Shown piece after piece: positions 62,062-64,000 of a stretch of 64,000 bases of DNA (positions are counted from its first letter, which is position 1; every line of letters begins with the position of its first letter). A program made the position numbers and the translations under genes. The notes under the pieces were generated by a model that was not told the origin of the DNA, did not search any database, and was given only the letters and a program-made list of their open reading frames with translations. Origin of the DNA: Winogradskyella litoriviva (lineage in GTDB: Bacteria; Bacteroidota; Bacteroidia; Flavobacteriales; Flavobacteriaceae); the NCBI RefSeq assembly GCF_013249065.1, contig NZ_JABRWQ010000003.1, positions 1 through 64,000 on the forward strand, written 5' to 3'.

Positions 62062-62190
62062 AAATAATAATTACACTTTTTTAATCATCTGCTAATATTT
62101 AGTTAACCTATAACTCATAGATTATAAACATCTTTGTAGAGCAAAAGACATTATTAGTTAGTTTTAAGAAAGAATTGCAACAAGTTAGTT

Positions 62191-62225
62191 AAAAGTCGGT
62201 ATTTAATGGAGTATCGACTTTTTTT
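62191..62225 (+). terminator. Intrinsic terminator upstream of the metal-receptor gene stop
   Basis: AAAAGTCG / CGACTTTT stem, 16-base loop, then T-run on the plus strand. It is 130 bases after the DUF4197 stop; a one-mismatch -7 box (CATCTTTG, about 62129-62136) lies between, so a short RNA is possible. Confidence 0.65.
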
Positions 62226-62229
62226 CTGT

Positions 62230-63009
62230 TTATACATGAAGTGTTTTAAAGTACTCATAAGATTTTAACAAACGACTTCCATACCAAGAAAACAATTCGC
62301 CATCCACTATTTTCACAGTCTTCTCTGGGAATTTTTCTTTTAAATCTAGAACATGCTCTTCTTTAAACGGAAACGGTTCACTAGATAAAAATATCAAATC
62401 TGTTTCTTGTAATATAGAATGATTTAAATCAATTTCAGGGTACCGTTTCTCACTCGCAAAAACGTTAAGAAAACCCGCTTCATTAATCATAACATTTATA
62501 AAGTTATCTGAAGCGACAACCATCCATGGCTTCTTCCAAATGAAGTATGCCACCTTTAATGGTCTACTTTTATTTTGTCCTTGAAAAACTTCGCGTTCTA
62601 TTTTAATATTAGAGATTAAAGTTGATGTCGTCCTTTTAATATTAAAAATTTCACCATACATATTAATTAACTCAAAACAATCTTCAAGATTATTAATATC
62701 ACTAATATGTAAAGGAGTTATTTCTTCTAATTCAGAAATTATTTCCTTTGTATTTTCTTCTTTGTTACAAAGTATAATGTCTGGCTGAAGCGCCTTTATT
62801 TTATCAATATTTATTTGTTTTGTACCACCAACTACAGCTTTAGAAATTCTTAGATGCTTAGGGTGGACACAGAATTTAGTCACTCCTACAATTAAAGACT
62901 CTAAGCCAAAATCTACAAGTAGTTCGGTTTGAGAAGGTACCAAAGAAATAATTCTCTTCGGTTGCTTACTTAATTCAACAGTTCTATTGAGTTGATCCGT
63001 ATACATCAT
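62230..63009 (-). CDS. Helical-backbone metal-receptor protein, BtuF/TroA-like, no signal peptide
   Basis: 259 residues. Periplasmic-binding type II fold of the BtuF/FhuD class: RIISLVPSQTELLVDFGL, VGVTKFCVHPKHL, LQPDIILCNKEEN, a long backbone helix, then FLSSEPFPFKEEHV and VDGELFSWYGSRL. Such domains bind cobalamin, haem or siderophore-like ligands. The first residues (MMYTDQLNRTVELSKQPKRI) have no export signal, so the protein seems cytoplasmic as annotated. No transporter genes are adjacent. Confidence 0.82.
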   Translation of the reverse strand: MMYTDQLNRTVELSKQPKRIISLVPSQTELLVDFGLESLIVGVTKFCVHPKHLRISKAVVGGTKQINIDKIKALQPDIILCNKEENTKEIISELEEITPLHISDINNLEDCFELINMYGEIFNIKRTTSTLISNIKIEREVFQGQNKSRPLKVAYFIWKKPWMVVASDNFINVMINEAGFLNVFASEKRYPEIDLNHSILQETDLIFLSSEPFPFKEEHVLDLKEKFPEKTVKIVDGELFSWYGSRLLKSYEYFKTLHV

Positions 63010-63095
63010 TCTGAAGAAAATTTATGTCTTGGAGCAATCTCCACTTCTTAAAAAGCTAGACTTTACATCCTTGAGATTAGAAATAATGAAATAAC

Positions 63096-63908
63096 TTAGC
63101 TTAATTCTAAAGCCATTTGCAATTGCAACTCCTTAGCTTTTTTAGCAGCCGCTTCTGCGAAGTCTTCTTCTGTTGAAGCATAAATAATACCTCTAGAAGA
63201 ATTAATTAACAAACCAACAGTATCATTCATTCCATATTTACAAACGTCTTGAAGGTTTCCGCCTTGTGCGCCAACACCAGGAACTAACAAAAAGCTATCT
63301 GGTATAATTTTTCTGATATCGCCTAAAAATTCAGCTTTTGTTGCACCTACAACGTACATTAAGTTTTCTGAATTTTTCCAAGATTTAGAAGTCTCCAAAA
63401 CTTGTTTATACAGTTCTAGACCATCAATAGTTTTAGTTTGAAAATCAAAAGCACCTTGGTTAGAGGTTAGTGCTAAAAGTATTGTGTGCTTATCTTTAAA
63501 TGCTAAAAAAGGTTCTACAGAATCTTTTCCCATATATGGTGCAACCGTAACACTATCAAAACCTAGGTCTTCTAAAAACGCTTTAGCATACATGGTACTT
63601 GTATTACCTATATCACCTCGTTTTGCATCTGCAATGGTGTAAATTTCTGGGTAATTTTTGTTAAGATAATTGATGGTTTTTTCTAATGCTTGCCAACCTT
63701 TAATTCCGTAAGCTTCGTAAAAAGCAGTATTAGGTTTATATGCTACACATAACTGGTGTGTCGCATCTATTATAGCTTTATTAAAAGCAAAAATAGGGTC
63801 ATCCTCTTGTAGTAAATGGTTTGGAATTTTATTTAAATCTACATCTAAACCTATGCAAAGAAAGGATTTCTTTTTTTTTATTTGGGTAATAAGTTCGGTT
63901 GTTGTCAT
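63096..63908 (-). CDS. pyrF: Orotidine 5'-phosphate decarboxylase, type 2
   Basis: Final step of UMP synthesis. 270 residues, the longer type found in Actinobacteria and Bacteroidota. [13 protein letters not shown] at 17-29, catalytic [10 protein letters not shown] and [13 protein letters not shown] (Asp-Lys-Asp-type residues), and [30 protein letters not shown] for phosphate binding. Downstream of prfA on the same strand, as in many flavobacteria. A terminator (63919-63937) sits between them. Confidence 0.97.
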   Translation of the reverse strand: MTTTELITQIKKKKSFLCIGLDVDLNKIPNHLLQEDDPIFAFNKAIIDATHQLCVAYKPNTAFYEAYGIKGWQALEKTINYLNKNYPEIYTIADAKRGDIGNTSTMYAKAFLEDLGFDSVTVAPYMGKDSVEPFLAFKDKHTILLALTSNQGAFDFQTKTIDGLELYKQVLETSKSWKNSENLMYVVGATKAEFLGDIRKIIPDSFLLVPGVGAQGGNLQDVCKYGMNDTVGLLINSSRGIIYASTEEDFAEAAAKKAKELQLQMALELS

Positions 63909-63918
63909 AGTATAAAAA

Positions 63919-63937
63919 AAGCCTCAACAAGAGGCTT
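63919..63937 (-). terminator. Terminator between prfA and pyrF
   Basis: AAGCCTC / GAGGCTT stem, 5-base loop, with T-run on the minus strand 11 bases before the pyrF start codon. It would partly insulate pyrF from prfA. Confidence 0.75.
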
Positions 63938-63941
63938 AAAT

Positions 63942-64000
63942 TTAGATTACATCATCGCTAGCCTTCAATAACTCAGTATTTTCGGCCAACATTAATTCGT
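63942..64000 (-). CDS. prfA: C-terminal end of a gene, probably peptide chain release factor 1
   Basis: Partial: the right edge cuts the gene. Nineteen codons visible, ELMLAENTELLKASDDVI and stop. The composition fits the last helix of release factor 1, and prfA next to pyrF is the usual flavobacterial order. Identification is by neighbourhood and tail only. Confidence 0.55.
   Translation of the reverse strand, partial: ELMLAENTELLKASDDVI

Overview
This is 64 kb of an AT-rich, densely coding bacterial chromosome, almost certainly from a marine member of the Flavobacteriaceae (Bacteroidota). The evidence is type IX secretion (T9SS) sorting domains of type A and type B, many lipoproteins with a Cys-containing lipobox, the Bacteroidota promoter element TAnnTTTG a few bases upstream of many starts, few Shine-Dalgarno sequences, a DnaJ with only two of the four zinc motifs, and flavobacterial gene neighbourhoods (prfA-pyrF, grpE-dnaJ, ACT protein beside lysA). 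I saw no rRNA, tRNA, phage, transposase or CRISPR. The first and last genes are cut by the window edges.

Layout. 1-2.8 kb: two T9SS type B surface proteins. 2.8-10.6 kb: uvrB, a TerB-like protein, an esterase, a DUF1456 protein, an APS/PAPS reductase, sucC, a stand-alone ACT protein divergent from lysA. 10.7-19.3 kb: AI-2E-type permease, secreted proteins, PPK2, and a 1426-residue T9SS type A protein built from a duplicated module. 19.3-25.1 kb: a 630-bp non-coding region with strong inverted repeats, then a tight five-gene minus-strand operon (ABC exporter pair, MscS channel, outer-membrane barrel, NtrC-type regulator without HTH). 25.5-31.6 kb: dnaJ-grpE, YceI, MazG-like protein, ilvE, a DUF4920/cytochrome pair and mnmD. 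31.6-33.3 kb: a repeat-rich block with a 44-bp tandem array and two inverted copies of a hairpin element flanking an epimerase gene. 33.3-41 kb: a glycosyltransferase and a 1398-residue glycosyltransferase/phosphodiester-glycosidase fusion, a P-loop protein, unknowns and a DTW-domain tRNA enzyme. 41-48 kb: ParDE, phospholipase D, M49 peptidase, SRPBCC/GyrI-like protein, crcB, DUF1684. 48-51.3 kb: a leader RNA with terminator, then MFS-VOC-ypdA and a convergent Lrp-type regulator. 51.4-53.8 kb: single-domain DEAD-box-like protein, SigZ-type sigma factor, a very small Cys-rich metallothionein-like protein, and OsmC. 53.9-64 kb: icmF, purU, a repeat-bearing OmpA protein, a thioredoxin-domain protein, DUF4197, a metal-receptor-like protein, pyrF and the end of prfA.

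Most genes are housekeeping. The regions most worth a second look are the thiol/metal cluster at 51.8-53.8 kb (Cys-tailed sigma factor plus an 11-Cys microprotein), the attenuator-like leader at 48.1-48.27 kb, the giant glycosyltransferase fusion, and the symmetric repeats around the epimerase gene. All functions are inferred from sequence recognition by eye; no database search was run.
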